Source: Coffea arabica
Taxonomy: Eukaryota > Streptophyta > Magnoliopsida > Gentianales > Rubiaceae
Direction of reading: 5' to 3'
NCBI RefSeq assembly: GCF_036785885.1
Contig: NC_092326.1
Coordinates: 6,944,001 to 7,008,000 of the forward strand
DNA length: 64,000 bases
This document shows positions 21,280 to 33,345 of the stretch, piece by piece. How positions within the stretch are numbered: position 1 is the first letter of the stretch; every line of letters begins with the position of its first letter. The notes beneath the pieces are model-generated. The model was not told where the DNA came from. It searched no databases and was given only the letters and a program-made list of their open reading frames with translations. The position numbers and the translations under genes are program-made.

Positions 21280-22470
21280 CTACTCCATTCATTCCATTTT
21301 GATAGGCTTGTTTTCTTTTTCTTCTATCCCAAATTATAATCCACTTTCCAATTGAGAAATGTAGTTAACTTACAATTTATGTAAAATGCCATTGTTTAAT
21401 GTAGTTTGTTACTCAGTATAATCTAACTTATTTAGTGTAAAGCTAATTAGTCATGCTCCATTTAATGTAAGGATGTCTTAGAAAAATAGTAAACTAGGTT
21501 TATTTTTTCAACAAAATTAACTAACTTTTCTTAAGCTGCATGCAAAAAAAAAAAAAAAAAAATCAAATCTATCAAAGTGTGACAAAAGAAGTATAAAGTT
21601 TATGCATACACCAAAGTTCTTCTTTGACAGTGCATCAAATTTTGTAAGAAATGCAATAAATGTACAATTTAGGATGCACAAATTTCTTGTCAAACAAGGT
21701 TCCGTAGTGTTTATAAACATATTTATGAAAAATTTCACATTTAACCCACATACACATTTACTTGGAAAAGTGAAATCTTTTATAGAAACCTCTTCAGAAA
21801 ACAACCATTCAAACGGAACTCTAGTTTCCTGCGGTGCCTAGGTTTAGACAAAGTTAGGGATTGAAATTTGGGCTGATCGATTTCAAATCATACTGATTTA
21901 ACCATAAGAAGACAATCTTAGAAATGTTAAAGAAAAAAAAAGAACTTAAAAATGTTAAGTACAGAAAAAAGTGAAAGTTGATACTAGCAGCACTCTATCT
22001 GCATTAGGGTATAAATTTAGGATCATAAATTTAACCTTCATTCACCTGTATCCCTGAAAAAGCAGGAAAGGATTACAAATATGGAGTCAAGTTCTAAAGA
22101 ACTAAAACTTGTCCCCGAATTATCACAAGCAGAGAAGAACTAATAAAGAAAAGGGTACAAATGGATAGTAATAAGTATACTATTCAAAATCAGAGATATA
22201 AATGCATTAGATTTTAAGAAACCCCAAGTGTTTACTTTTCAGGGGTGGATGTATCTAAAATTTGTGTATTAGGTTAGGATTAAATTGAAATAGTGATTAT
22301 ATTAGAACATTATCCACGTTTTACAAACTTATGTATTTTCCATACATCTAATCTTCCCATATTATCCACTGGAAAGGGATGAGAGATTACAACTTTCCAC
22401 CGTTCCCATCATTCCAAGAAACGTGCGTATTTAAGTAAAAAAACAAGATAAAGACAAACAAATAAGCAAT
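21280..22470. other. non-coding intergenic DNA 3' of the MADS gene
   Basis: AT-rich. It includes an A-run at 21545-21562. Two overlapping opposite frames near 21517-21841 show no family resemblance. No gene is supported. Confidence 0.5.
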
Positions 22471-22688
22471 AAACAGAATGAAAACAGAGGAATGTATAAC
22501 CATAAAATGCAATAGTCAACCGAGTTTATCAATAATTTTGTCCTAACAGAATTCCAAGAACAAATGACAAACGCACGTAGTTGAAGGTGAAAACCAGTTC
22601 ACCTCCCAAAGACTATAAAAACAGGAAGAGAAATTAATACTAATTAAAAGAAACCATCAGATTAATATAATCACTCAAGCTCTGGATC
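22471..22688 (-). other. 3' untranslated region of the MADS gene (by homology)
   Basis: This stretch downstream of the MADS stop codon is alignable by eye to 48130-48320, downstream of the second, broken MADS copy: shared words include AATTCCAAGAA, GAAGGTGAAAACCA versus GAATGTGAAAATCA, and TTAAAAGAAACCATCA versus TTAAAAGCAACCATCA. Conservation outside the coding frame supports a transcribed or once-duplicated 3' flank. Confidence 0.5.
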
Positions 22689-23840
22689 CTAAGAACGAGT
22701 TTTCGGAGGGTTAGGATTCTCTGAAACTTCTGCAACTTCACCATTAGTTTCAGTGATAGGATTCTCCAACACCAATGGCTGATCACTGTTAGTTTGAGGG
22801 TTGGGATTCTCTGACATCAGGAGCAGGTTGTTATTAGTCTCCGGGCTAGGAATCTCAAACATTAAGGGCTGATCACTGTCAACAATTTCGAGCTTAGGTA
22901 TCGTTAACATTAAGGGCCGATTGATATCAATTTCAGGGTTAGGATTCTCAAACATGAAGAGCACATCACTATCATCAGTACTTTCGAGTTTAGGATTTCC
23001 TAACATTAAGGGCTGATGACGATTTGTTTCTACGTTAAGATTCTCTACAGCAGAAGCCTTAACATTGGCATTCATGTTATCATCCTTCTCCTCCTCCTTA
23101 TCATCATCATCACCACCACCATCATCAGACTCACAGTGAATAACTGGAAGCCCACCAAAGCTATCAACTGCAACATTGGGAATGAATAAACCTGATGAAG
23201 ATTCAGCATTGTTATTAGCAGCAAAGTTGTTGTTAGCAGCAGAATTGTTGTTAGCAGCAACATTATTTTTGGCAGCATCAATGTTGTTAGCAGCAGCAGC
23301 AGCCATCTCATCGGCTCTGGCCAAAACATTCTTCCTCAGAATCTCCATAGCAGCCTTATACTCAAGAAGTTCCTCCAAGTCAAGATTATCAATAGGCTGT
23401 TCCCACCAAAACCCTTTTGAATTGTCACCCTTGTTCTGCATTAAACTCTTCTCTTTCGCCTTTTCAATCTCAATCTTTTTCATGATCTCCAAAATCTTCT
23501 CCTTCTCCTCCTGATCTTGCTGCTGCTGCTGAATCTGATTAGCAACAGCATTGTAGAAAGAACCTGATGCTTTCCCGGCAAGATACCGATCAATGATGGT
23601 GTCGATCGATGCACGGCCACCAAAGCCGAACACTTTGCCTGCTGGAGATTGAACAAGAATGGCAACATCTGCACCACATAGAACGCTTAGTTCCGCAGCC
23701 TTCTTGAACAAACCCTTGCGGCGCTTCGAAAACGTGACTTGCAATTTGTTTTTCTCCTCAATCTTCTTGATTTCAATCTTTCGTCGACCAGTGGTTCGCC
23801 GACCAGTGGTTGTTCTCTTCACAACTGTCGTCTCCTCCAT
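22689..23840 (-). CDS. M-type (type I, M-alpha) MADS-box transcription factor, AGL62-like
   Basis: One uninterrupted exon of 383 codons. Residues about 17-76 form the MADS domain: GRRKIEIKKIEEKNKLQVTF, SKRRKGLFKKAAELSVLCG, ADVAILVQSPAGKVFGFG, with the basic DNA-contact helix and the hydrophobic dimer strand. A Gln/Glu-rich coiled region (QIQQQQQDQEEKEKILEIMK) follows. Then comes the M-alpha motif FWWEQPIDNLDLEELLEYK, and an Ala/Asn-rich linker (NNVAANNNSAANNNFAANNN). An acidic run (GGGDDDDKEEEKDD) precedes a C-terminal half built from repeats of about 25 residues of the form QPLML-NPKLE / ENPNPET. Such proteins act in the nucleus; AGL62 relatives regulate endosperm/seed development in Arabidopsis. 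Absence of K-box and introns fits type I. The exact ortholog is not assigned. Confidence 0.93.
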   Translation of the reverse strand: MEETTVVKRTTTGRRTTGRRKIEIKKIEEKNKLQVTFSKRRKGLFKKAAELSVLCGADVAILVQSPAGKVFGFGGRASIDTIIDRYLAGKASGSFYNAVANQIQQQQQDQEEKEKILEIMKKIEIEKAKEKSLMQNKGDNSKGFWWEQPIDNLDLEELLEYKAAMEILRKNVLARADEMAAAAANNIDAAKNNVAANNNSAANNNFAANNNAESSSGLFIPNVAVDSFGGLPVIHCESDDGGGDDDDKEEEKDDNMNANVKASAVENLNVETNRHQPLMLGNPKLESTDDSDVLFMFENPNPEIDINRPLMLTIPKLEIVDSDQPLMFEIPSPETNNNLLLMSENPNPQTNSDQPLVLENPITETNGEVAEVSENPNPPKTRS

Positions 23841-23932
23841 CGCTGAACAACAACGTTAACAAGGTTTCTCAGTCTATGGAAAGAAATTGCTTCTGTATAA
23901 GAGAGGTTTTTTTTTTACTGCAGATTCGTGGA

Positions 23933-23940
23933 TATTTATA
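23933..23940 (-). promoter_or_regulatory. TATA box of the MADS gene
   Basis: On the minus strand the sequence GTATAAATATCC lies about 95 bases before the ATG, a normal spacing for a plant promoter with a leader of roughly 60 bases. No other TATA-like word is as well placed. Confidence 0.6.
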
Positions 23941-26398
23941 CATAGGTTTGGAATCAAGGATCGGTAGATTTTGGTATCTTGGCACTGCAAATTAAAGAAA
24001 TGGTAATATTATGAGTTACTATATCGTGGACTTTTTGCCAAGAAAAAAGGTAGTAAATTAGTAGCCTAAGAAATTGCCAAATGTAGAAAAAGGTAACTTA
24101 AGATCGTTTTGTTTTTTAGCTTATTAAGGACTCTCCGATTGAAGATTCGTGGCATTTAATTTAGTCTTTTAATTGATAGCCATATTTCATTCTTTAATTG
24201 CTAATTTTACTTCCATAATTGCAGTTAACTCTTTGCCAACAACCTATCACTCTTTTCTTTTCTTTTCTTTTCTTTTTTTGTTTTTAAATCCAAAGCCAAT
24301 GTCCGTTCCAAGTAAATTGGGGCCAATTGCCTATCACTCTAGTTTGCAAAAAGACTAAATGTTCAGGCCCGAATGACGTCCAGAGTTCAAGTATCCCAAC
24401 TTAGGAACCAGATGAGTTTAATCATGTCTGGGTGTACTTGGTTCCCCATGAGATTGGGCCTTGGGTTGGATTTGGGCCCCCAACCAATATTCCCTTTTTT
24501 TAAAAAAAAAAAAATAAAGCACATCATAATTTCGTTGAATAATAAAATTAGCGTGTCATACATACACAAGTACTATATATTTGAAGAACAATGAATATTA
24601 CAAATCTAACAAATTAATAATAATTTTCACTATGAAGCTCCAAACATACCCAAACATGAAATGGAACATTGCATCTCTAAGAATGCCGGTGAATATTTCA
24701 ACCATCGAATCTACTAATCAACTAATTTAATCTTAGATATAATGGTGAGATATGACGAAATGGATCTAAAAAATCCCCAATTTGACAACTAATTCCTTTT
24801 TTATTTTTAAAACTTAGATCTACAAAAAGAAATAGAAAACTAAAATCACTCTCATTAGGAATTCATAAGATAGCAAAAAAAAAAAAAAAACTCTCACTAA
24901 ATTACCCTAACAGAGGAAAAACTCTGCAACAAAATTCTTTTAAGATACTTATCACACAAAAAGCAAAGAAAGAAAGTCACGCGGAAACCAAAAGACTAAT
25001 TGGTCTCCCCCTTGAAGAGGAAGATGTTCTATTTACAAGGAAGCTTAAAGGGCAGAAGGAGAATTTAGGTTAGGAAAGAAGAATATTTAAACTTCTTATC
25101 CAACACAAAAATTTTCAATTCTAACTCCACTACCAATTGGGTCCCCAAGCAAATTATAGTTAGGTTAGACCAAAAATAGATCCTCTTTTGAGTTAGGATC
25201 ACGCTCGCATCACGGATCCCTCTATAGTGGAAAGTGTCTAATACTTCCCACTTATGGGTGATATCGAGTTGAGTCGAGCTTGAATAGCTCAGTACTCAAG
25301 TTTGAACTCAACTCAAACAATCATAGCTTGATCTTGAGTGAGCTTGAAAAATAAAGATTGAGATCGACTTTAAGGATTGAGATCGACTTGAAGATAGCAA
25401 AGAAGACTCGAACTAGACTTGAGTGAGCTCGATATGCTATTCGAGCTCAATATCGAGTTGAGTACTTGAGCTCGACAAAACACTCCTGCCCTAACAGTCA
25501 CTTATTAATTCGCCCTTTTCCTGCACAATTCCTAATAATCTAAAGAATCTAGGCTTTGAATCTGAAATGCAGCACTACTAATTTGTGCTAAACAGTAAAC
25601 TAAGTTGCACTAAACATTCTAATTAGAGTACATTAATATCGATCGAACAAGATGAATTGCAATGCAACATAATGTAACAAGAGGTGCAGCCAATTAAAGT
25701 CTTGGATCCAAGCAAATGGACAAGACTTAGAAGCATGTCGTTGCTTCTTTGAACTTTGAAGGACAACTACATCAAGTATGGCTATGATCAAAATAATCAA
25801 AAACAAACGCATGTGATACAGTGATAACCAGTTTTTAGGACCTTCTCAATAGATTCCAACCAATAAGCAGATACAAAGTATGACCATGATCTAGATTCTA
25901 GAATTCTAGCTTCTAAATTCAGAAATTCAGCAATAAAGAAACAAAAGGGTAGGCAGATTCCCCCAAAAAAGAAAAACTACATGCATGCTGAAACTAAAAA
26001 GATTTAAACTCCTTATGCCACTCCCTAAAAAGGAGCTTGTTTGCTCCTTATGCAACTTCAAACTTCAGCGTACAGTCCACAACACTTGATCATACACAAA
26101 TGAAAAATAACCCATTTATGTGCAATTTAAATTTAAACTTTGAACACAACTTAAAGCAGATAAAGAACAAGAAAAACAGAATGCACATGCAAGATGGACT
26201 TGATTTCCAGCATTTTATTTGCTTCTTATGCAACTTCAAACATTGGGTAGCTCATATGCTTTGAGAGCTTTCTATGGCTACATTTAGGTGGTGGATATGC
26301 AAATAAACATATTGCTATAAAATTAGCAAACAAACTAATAAATACTAATTTATGTTTGCAATGACAAAATTGTATAGGCATAACTTTCAATTTTTTTT
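23941..26398. other. upstream and intergenic DNA between MADS gene and hAT relic
   Basis: No convincing gene. A TTTTC microsatellite (24254-24279) is the clearest feature, together with a palindromic A/T block at 24493-24513 and A-runs near 24877-24891. The 26037-26264 frame has no recognisable motif. Confidence 0.5.
25255..25492. repeat. GAGCTCGA-rich inverted-repeat sequence, MITE-like
   Basis: Words of the type GAGTTGAGTCGAGCTTGA occur at the left end, and GAGCTCAATATCGAGTTGAG and CTTGAGCTCGACA at the right end. The region can fold on itself. An internal direct repeat AGATTGAGATCGACTT / GGATTGAGATCGACTT is at about 25357-25392. I see no clean target duplication, so transposon origin is a guess. 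Confidence 0.4.
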
Positions 26399-28335
26399 GA
26401 CTCCATGTAAATTTCTACCCCAATTGCCCGCACACATTAACATCTGCACGGTATCAAGAGCAAGTGAAACACAATAGGAATCAATCACCCTAATTCCAGC
26501 ACTATAGGTGGCCTCAGATGGAACGGTAGTGTTAGGAATAGCCAATACATCAACGGCTAACTGAGAGAGTACTGGGCATGCTGACTGGTTGATTCTTCAC
26601 CAATCTAAATAGTTGAAATCCTTTGGATTTTGTTGAGTAGACTGGTGGGGCTTGTCTAGGTAATCCACCAACTTGCTCTTGTAGGGCTCATTAGACTCGA
26701 TTTCACCACAATGCTAATCCAAATCATCCCAATATTCGGCACTTGCTCGAGGTCGACCCTAGATAGAAGATGTAGCATTTATTGAAGAATCTGTCCCCAC
26801 AATTACACTTGAAGCCATATCAACGTACTCGTCATAAAGGTCAAAGATGCCTTTTTCAAACTTTTGTGATATCTCTTGAGCTTTATATGTGGAATACATC
26901 TTAGGGAAAGCGAACTCTATTACTCGCATTTTCTATCTTGGATCCAAGATAGCTGCAATGGACAACAATAAATTGCACTCGTGCTAGTATTTGTCAAACT
27001 TGAAATCATACCCTAGACAAAATCATCTTCATCATCCACTCGTGCATCCAAGAGTTTCTTCACCTTTAGAACCTCTGGGAGGAATAGGTTGCTGGTTAGA
27101 TACTCACTCCTCAAAATTATGTGTGTGGCTGTGTAGAACTTCTCTAAACTGGTACACACTTTCTCAACTTTCTCCCAATCCTTTGAAGATGGACACAACT
27201 CATAAAGGGACTCTCAAACTTGGAAATGAGGAAAAACCTCCTTATATTTTACATCACGACTCAACATTTCACATGTTGAATTCTACCTTGTCCTACAATT
27301 ATGGAGCAATTTTTTCCCAAGAATTTGCAAGTGTAGAGCAATTTTTGTAAATAGCAATGGCCTATCATCAGACTTGTTCACAAAATTCACACTATCTTGG
27401 ATATTTTCACAAATTTCTGCCATCTCCTTCAGGCCATCTTGAACCATAAGTTGACATAGGCGCAACAATGAAATGAAATAGCTTTCCTTCACCCAACAAC
27501 TTCTTGCATCTACCGAAATCATCTTTCAACAATGTCACAGCCACATCATTGTTCGAGGCATTGTCAACGGAAATAGTGGAAAATTTTCCCTCAATTCCCC
27601 ATTCTTTTGCACAGTTAAAAACTACATTCGAAATCTCAATTCTTCGACAAAGTGGTGGAATATGAACAAAATTAAACACTTCTTTTTGAAGCTTCAAATT
27701 TCCATCAATCCAATGCTTGGTCACTACCATGTATTCAATTTTTTGATTTTTTGATTTCCACATATCGGTGGTCAAGCTCACTTTGTGTACATGTCTCAGC
27801 GAGTTCTTCAACTTCTTTTTCTCTATGTTATACACCTGTGTACAATCCTTTTTAGCTGTTATTTGAGAGATTTTTTACCACTCTGGCCACCCTATGTTTT
27901 CATGATTAGGTTGAAACCCTCTTCCTCTAAAATTGTGAATGCGTGCTCATGCATCAAGATCCAATGTGAAACAGCCTGTTTCATTGCTTCCATATTGAAT
28001 TTGCCTATGTGCAATGCTGGTATAGTTGGAAAATGCTCCTCTGGCTGCTAAATGTTTATCTTTGTCTGCTGCTTGGCCTTTGGCTTTTCTAACGGCATAG
28101 TTTTCTCGATGTCTCCACATTCTGTTGGTTTGTTTAGTTTTGCCCCGGTTTAGTTTCTTGTCACAATGTTTATATATGCCATAATATAAGCCATTTTCTT
28201 CCAAATCGTCGAAGTCATCCTATGCCTCAGACATTTTATTCCTTTTAGGTACTCAAAATTCACTATCATCTTTAGCTTAATCTCCTTGTTGCCTATTTGT
28301 ATCTTTGGTTCCCCCTGTTGTGTTTCACCATCCAT
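26399..28335 (-). pseudogene. hAT-superfamily transposase relic (RICESLEEPER/DAYSLEEPER type)
   Basis: Read leftward from about 28335, an N-terminal part (MDGETQQGEPKIQIGNKEI, TSTIWKKMAYI, WRHRENYAVRK) resembles a worn BED zinc finger. The core at 27407-27835 is clear: VHKVSLTTDMWKSKNQKIEY, KHWIDGNLKLQKEVFNFVHI, WGIEGKFSTISVDNASNND, matching the TTD-W and VDNASNND boxes of hAT transposases. Later pieces (KVCTSLEKFYTATHIILRSE, then LLLSIAAILDPR at about 26940) lead to a C-terminal dimerisation-like part (SQLAVDVLAIPNTTVPSEAT) ending near 26400. Stops and frameshifts break it into at least six pieces. Terminal inverted repeats were not found. It abuts the gag-only element at 28362. Confidence 0.85.
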
Positions 28336-28361
28336 AAAAGTGGGACCACAGGGGTCACGAC

Positions 28362-31300
28362 TTACAAATACTGGTGTTCAAATCCAACTACAAGGCTCAT
28401 ACACGTCCAAATACATTAATGAGTTTACAATCCAAGTACAAACAATCCTAGTCGGGTACTAGCGTGAGTACAATTTTAAAATTCAAAACAACTGGACTAC
28501 GCTAGTCTGTACACGTCTCACGCCTCGCTCGTACTCCTTGTAAGGAAAATAAAACTAACAGAGTGAGTTATAGTTCAGTGATGTTCCAAATAGCAAATTG
28601 ACTATTAATTAATAGTAAATGTAACATAGTAGTGAAATAGTGAGCATAACAAGTCAAGAAAATGAGCAATACACTTGTACAGCCAATATTTCATAATCAG
28701 TATTTCACGTAAAAGGATACAATTGCCTTGATAAACCAGTTCCACCATGACCTGATCAAATAGTAGTTGACACTCCGTCAACTTTCAAGTAAGGTAATTA
28801 GTCCAGTATTACTCCACTTAACTCCAATCTCCATCCACCAACCAAACCTCTTAGGGACCCGAGCTTCAAGATAAACACTAATGGTAATACTCGAGTATAC
28901 CGATTAGTCGAGAAGATAACACTCCACTCGACATCACTAACAACCCAGGGTTCGTTATCTAATTAATCAGACCCTTGCCAGCTCAACTCGACTAATTAGC
29001 CACAGGATTTTTGAAATTCCCGACAAAATACAATTCAGAAGCATCTATATTAATTACATTGAAATCAATGAACAAGAATAAATCACATTAGGGCAAGTGC
29101 GATAATGTACACTCTTGCCCTATCAATCCACTCATATATCATGTAATCACATTGGTCAAGTATTAAACACAAGTGTCAAGTTCAATCAGATATTTGGAAG
29201 CACTCACCAAAAGACGTAGTGCTTTTAAGGGTCACGTTCGGGTATTACTCCGTGTTTGGAGTCCAAATCTGCAAGAAAATATTGTTTAAGAGCTTTGAAA
29301 ATTAACAAAGGTTCGAAACTTAAATGTTTCGTTTAACGAGAATCAAGTTATTGAAAATCATTTAGAGAATAGTCGTAAAATTCTTGCTCGCTATTCAAAC
29401 TGTGAAACTTTGAAGCAATTATACTTTGAAATATCATTTGAGTCAACGAAATGGGAAAACGTATTTTTATTAGTCGTAAATTTCATTTTTTCCAAGGGTG
29501 CAAGTTTCAGCCGAATTCCAACTTATATACCTCCACAAAAGAGGGCTTGAATAACCTAAACAATCCGAGTTAGATTTGTCCTCAAATCCCTATTTAACTC
29601 ACGAGTATATCTACCTAGCACTCGAGTGCAAATTTAGGCAGCACACCCTTTGTATTTACCTAATTTTCAGCCATTTATGGCTTCATTATTTTCCTCATAT
29701 TAGCCTCAAAGTCACACACAGATAATCTCATCACAAGAGCCGTTCAATAAGCTCAATGTCATTCAATTACAAAACCAAACTAGAAAAGTGATCAAAAATA
29801 ATGTTTAAGACAAAGAACAAAATGATAGGTTTGACGTCTCTTAGCGTATTGATCACAACCGAAGCTATACTTAGAGAATTTACACCATTTTGAAACTAAG
29901 ACAAAGGGTTACAATTTTGACGAAGACAACTCAATCCAGTTCACAGTTTATCCAGGTCGAATTTACAGATTACATAATCAGAATTTCACTGTCAGGCTGG
30001 TTAACAGCACCGGGTTCACATGACAATAACTCATGCTACAAAAGTCCGATTGAGGCGTTTTCAGATGCGTTGGAAAGCTAAAACATAGGATTACAAATTT
30101 TGTGTTTTGGCTAAATGCTAATTTAATACGGATCAAGGTGAAAAAAATGAAGCCAAAATGATAAAATGTCAAAACTGTCCGCAAAACTCTACCTATGGCA
30201 GTCAAGGGTATTTTTGTCATTTCATGTGCTACAGTGCTCTGATTGAGCTGAAATTTTACAGAAAACTATAAAATATTATTTCCTACAACTTTTATGTTTT
30301 AATCGAAACCCAATTCAACCTCTATCATGGCCGAATGAAACTGGTCAAAACAGGGCATCCCAAGTATTTAAAGCTGGAATTTAATACTTTCAAGGTATAA
30401 CCTCTTATTCATGTGTAGAACCACTACTCCAACTCCTTATCTAAGCTTATTCATATCATATTCTATCTAAATAATAAGAAATACAGCTGAACAATTTAAA
30501 ACCCTAACTCACAATCCACCATAATCATCAAAACTACTCAAATAGCACTCATTAGCCACAAATATAAGTTGCTACACAACTTAAGCAAGATTAAGGGGAA
30601 GAAATAAGATGGACAGCCATAATACCTCACTTAGATGTTTGCAAGAGAAATCCACCACCTCTCCTTGTAAAGCTTTTAGCACCCCAAGCTTCTCAGGTAT
30701 TCAAAGAAAGGATTAACCGGTTTGGATTCTTGATTCTTCACTCAAACTAAGCTAAACTCCAAGATGAAAGTAAAGTTTCTTCTCTCTTTTTGCTCCCTCA
30801 AGAGTCGGCCACCATGGAAGAAAAATGAGTGAAGAATGAAGTCCAAGAAAGATAAGAAACTTGGACTTGAATTTGGTCAAAGGTGGTTAGATGTTCTCCA
30901 AGTGTCACTCCATGATCTTTTCTCAATTTTTTTCCTTTTCCTTGGTTTTGTAGTCAAGAATTTCGGCCAGTAAAAACTGATTAAGGGCTGATATTTTGGC
31001 TCTAATAACAATGAGATTAAGTTAATGAAATTGTGGTCAAGTGATGTGTTCAATTGGTAGTGAACAATACCCGTCAGTCCAAGTCGATTTTCCTTAAATC
31101 GCGTATACTAGGGTTTTAACTTATGATTCACTAACTTATTATTATCACTTCTAATCATACACTTAACATCATCTAAAACTCACTCTTAGATACTAAATTT
31201 AATACACACTCCGTACCGAATAATTACACTTTCAAAAGACGTAAAAACCTTAATTTACGCTAACGAGAAAACGAAAGGAAAAACCCTTGATTCTATGTTT

Positions 31301-31408
31301 GTTTACACTTATTGTGGAGTGAATGAGTAGTAAGGCTATTAGAAAGGGATAAATTCCAAATAAAAGGGAATTTTAAAGAAAATATAATGGATTTTACAAG
31401 TCCTCACA
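28362..31408 (-). repeat. 3' LTR of the gag-only element (about 3.05 kb, outer end missing)
   Basis: The inner border is TGTGAGGACTTG on the minus strand (complement of 31397-31408), just after a polypurine tract. The sequence from GTGTTCAAATCCAACTAC (28374) matches the other LTR from 33500. The outer ~150 bases present at 33346-33490 are absent, and hAT sequence lies beyond. Confidence 0.8.
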
Positions 31409-31425
31409 CTCTCTTCCCCTTAAAA
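31409..31425 (-). other. polypurine tract of the gag-only element
   Basis: CTTTTAAGGGGAAGAGAG on the minus strand lies directly before the LTR start TGTGAGGA. Confidence 0.75.
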
Positions 31426-31501
31426 GAATTTCAACCTCAAAATTCATATATTCAGTCGTAAATATCTCAGGGTATTTTCCTTGCATGTTCTTTTCTAGCT
31501 T

Positions 31502-32770
31502 CTAGGTCTCACCATTAACAAAACTTTTAGTCAACCAATGGACATCATAAATCGTACCTTGGTGGTCTAAGGCATACAGTCTGGCTGGCACCTTGGATTT
31601 TTCCCCTCCTACATTCGGTTGTTTAGGGTTTGATTTGTCGACTGGCTGGGTATCACCAATCAATGGACAATTGGCGATCTGATACTCAGGACTTCCACAC
31701 CGTAAACACTTTCGAACCTTTCGCCAGCAATTATCCTCTGTGTGGTTGGTTTTTTCATGGTACCCACAAAATACTCGAGAAACTAAGGTTTGACCTCCCT
31801 GCGAGGCACTTCTTGCTTGTTCCCTTCCACCTGGGGCTCCTCTTGGAGTAACTTCTTTAGGTGTCCCAGAAATTTTCTCACCATTATCTCCTCGACCTAT
31901 CTTGGGGGGTGGCATATCTACACCTTGTTTCTGCCCTTGACTTCCACCAAGTGCACCTCCCCATTTTGTATGAAAAGTCCTTACTTGTGTCCTAGCAATT
32001 TCTATTCTCTGGGTTTTCTCAAGAACCTCGGTGAAAGTATTAATTTGTGCCGTCGCCAAGGCCTCCTGTATTTCCACATTGAGTCCCTGTACAAACCTCC
32101 TAACCCTCCTTTGCTCCGTAGTTATCAATTCGGGAGCAAACTTCGATAGTTTAGTGAATTGAGTCTCTTACTCAGATACACTTAAAGTTCTCTGACGGAG
32201 TTTAATAAAATCGTCTTCTCTCTTTTCCTGGACGATAGGTGGGAGGTATTTTTCGTTAAACTCCCGCACAGAGTTCAGCCAGGTCCATGCGATTCCCTTC
32301 CTCTCCCACTTAGTTCTAACTACATTCCACCAAACCCTCGTTGGACCCTCAAACTGGAAAATAGAAATTGCACTTGCCTATCCTCTGCATAGTTTAAAGC
32401 GGTGAATATATTGATTATGGTTTCTAACCATCTCTCCGCTGTCTCAGGGTCTGGTCCTCCCAGGAATTTAAGAGGAGAGAATTTTTGAAATCTCTCTAAG
32501 GCCCTATCTTGCCCCATATCAGGATCCCTAGGTTGATTCACAGGGGCTTGACCCTATTGCTCTACCAAACGAGTAAAGATATTAGTCATCTGCTGAATTG
32601 CCGTTGCTACTGATCCCCCCTTCTACTCGGGGTCCAGATTTCGGTTCAATTGTTTTACCTTTTTTCTCCCTTGGTTCTTGCACCGGTTCCTGTGTCTATC
32701 TACCCCCACGACCACGGTTAGAACCGCATCTTCGGTTAGTTCCACGTCATTGGCTCCGTCTACCTGCCAT
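31502..32770 (-). pseudogene. gag of the gag-only long-LTR element
   Basis: A start ATG at 32768-32770 (MAGRRSQ) leads through stops into a clear gag: FQKFSPLKFLGGPDPETAER, WLETIINIFTALNYAEDRQV, then after a frameshift near 32360 VWWNVVRTKWERKG and REFNEKYLPPIVQEKREDDF. The C-terminal half (from 32128) reads RRVRRFVQGLNVEIQEALAT and LEKTQRIEIARTQV. A zinc-knuckle region (CGYHEKTNHTEDNCW, CLRCGSPEYQIANCP) follows, where the CCHC His is Tyr (a CAY to TAY transition). A TAA after SVSE (near 32170) also breaks it. The protein ends shortly before the polypurine tract, where pro-pol would begin in a full element. Confidence 0.88.
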
Positions 32771-33330
32771 ACCTCTTTTGAACAATAGCCTATATCAGTA
32801 TAAGCACAATAAAGTTTGATAAAAGTATTTTCAAATCATAAAACAAAAAATAATAGAACATATTGAAAATAACATACTTTCTTTATATCCATATCATAAT
32901 AATTCATATATCCTATGGGACATTAACCCTAGGTATTGCTCAAGCACTACACTTAATCAAAACGTGAAGAAATACAACCAAGTACGTACACGTGAATAAT
33001 AAGGGTCCAAATCTCACTAATATCTTCGATATATCCCAAGTCCAGATTATTCGTATTCCCCGTGTCTTGGCTTTCGGCATCCAGACTTATTCTCCTATTA
33101 CTCGGGATATTAACTTATCATAAAGGTATCACTCTTTGGTACTCGGGTACAGGAATCCGTAAATATGATAATTCACCACTCGAATTAGTTAGACTCAAGA
33201 AGAAATCAACCACTTTTGAGATTCCTACCCAATATACATATCTAAGGTCCCCAACAATAGACATTTGTTTCACACTTAACAAGCCAATCCTCACAGTCCG
33301 AGAACCCTCTCCCGGCACGAGCTCGATAGG

Positions 33331-33343
33331 AGTTCTGATACCA
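33331..33343 (-). other. primer-binding site (initiator tRNA-Met type)
   Basis: Minus strand TGGTATCAGAACT, two bases from the LTR end GCCACA. It matches the common TGGTATCAGAGC site complementary to initiator tRNA-Met with one change. Confidence 0.8.
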
Positions 33344-33345
33344 TC

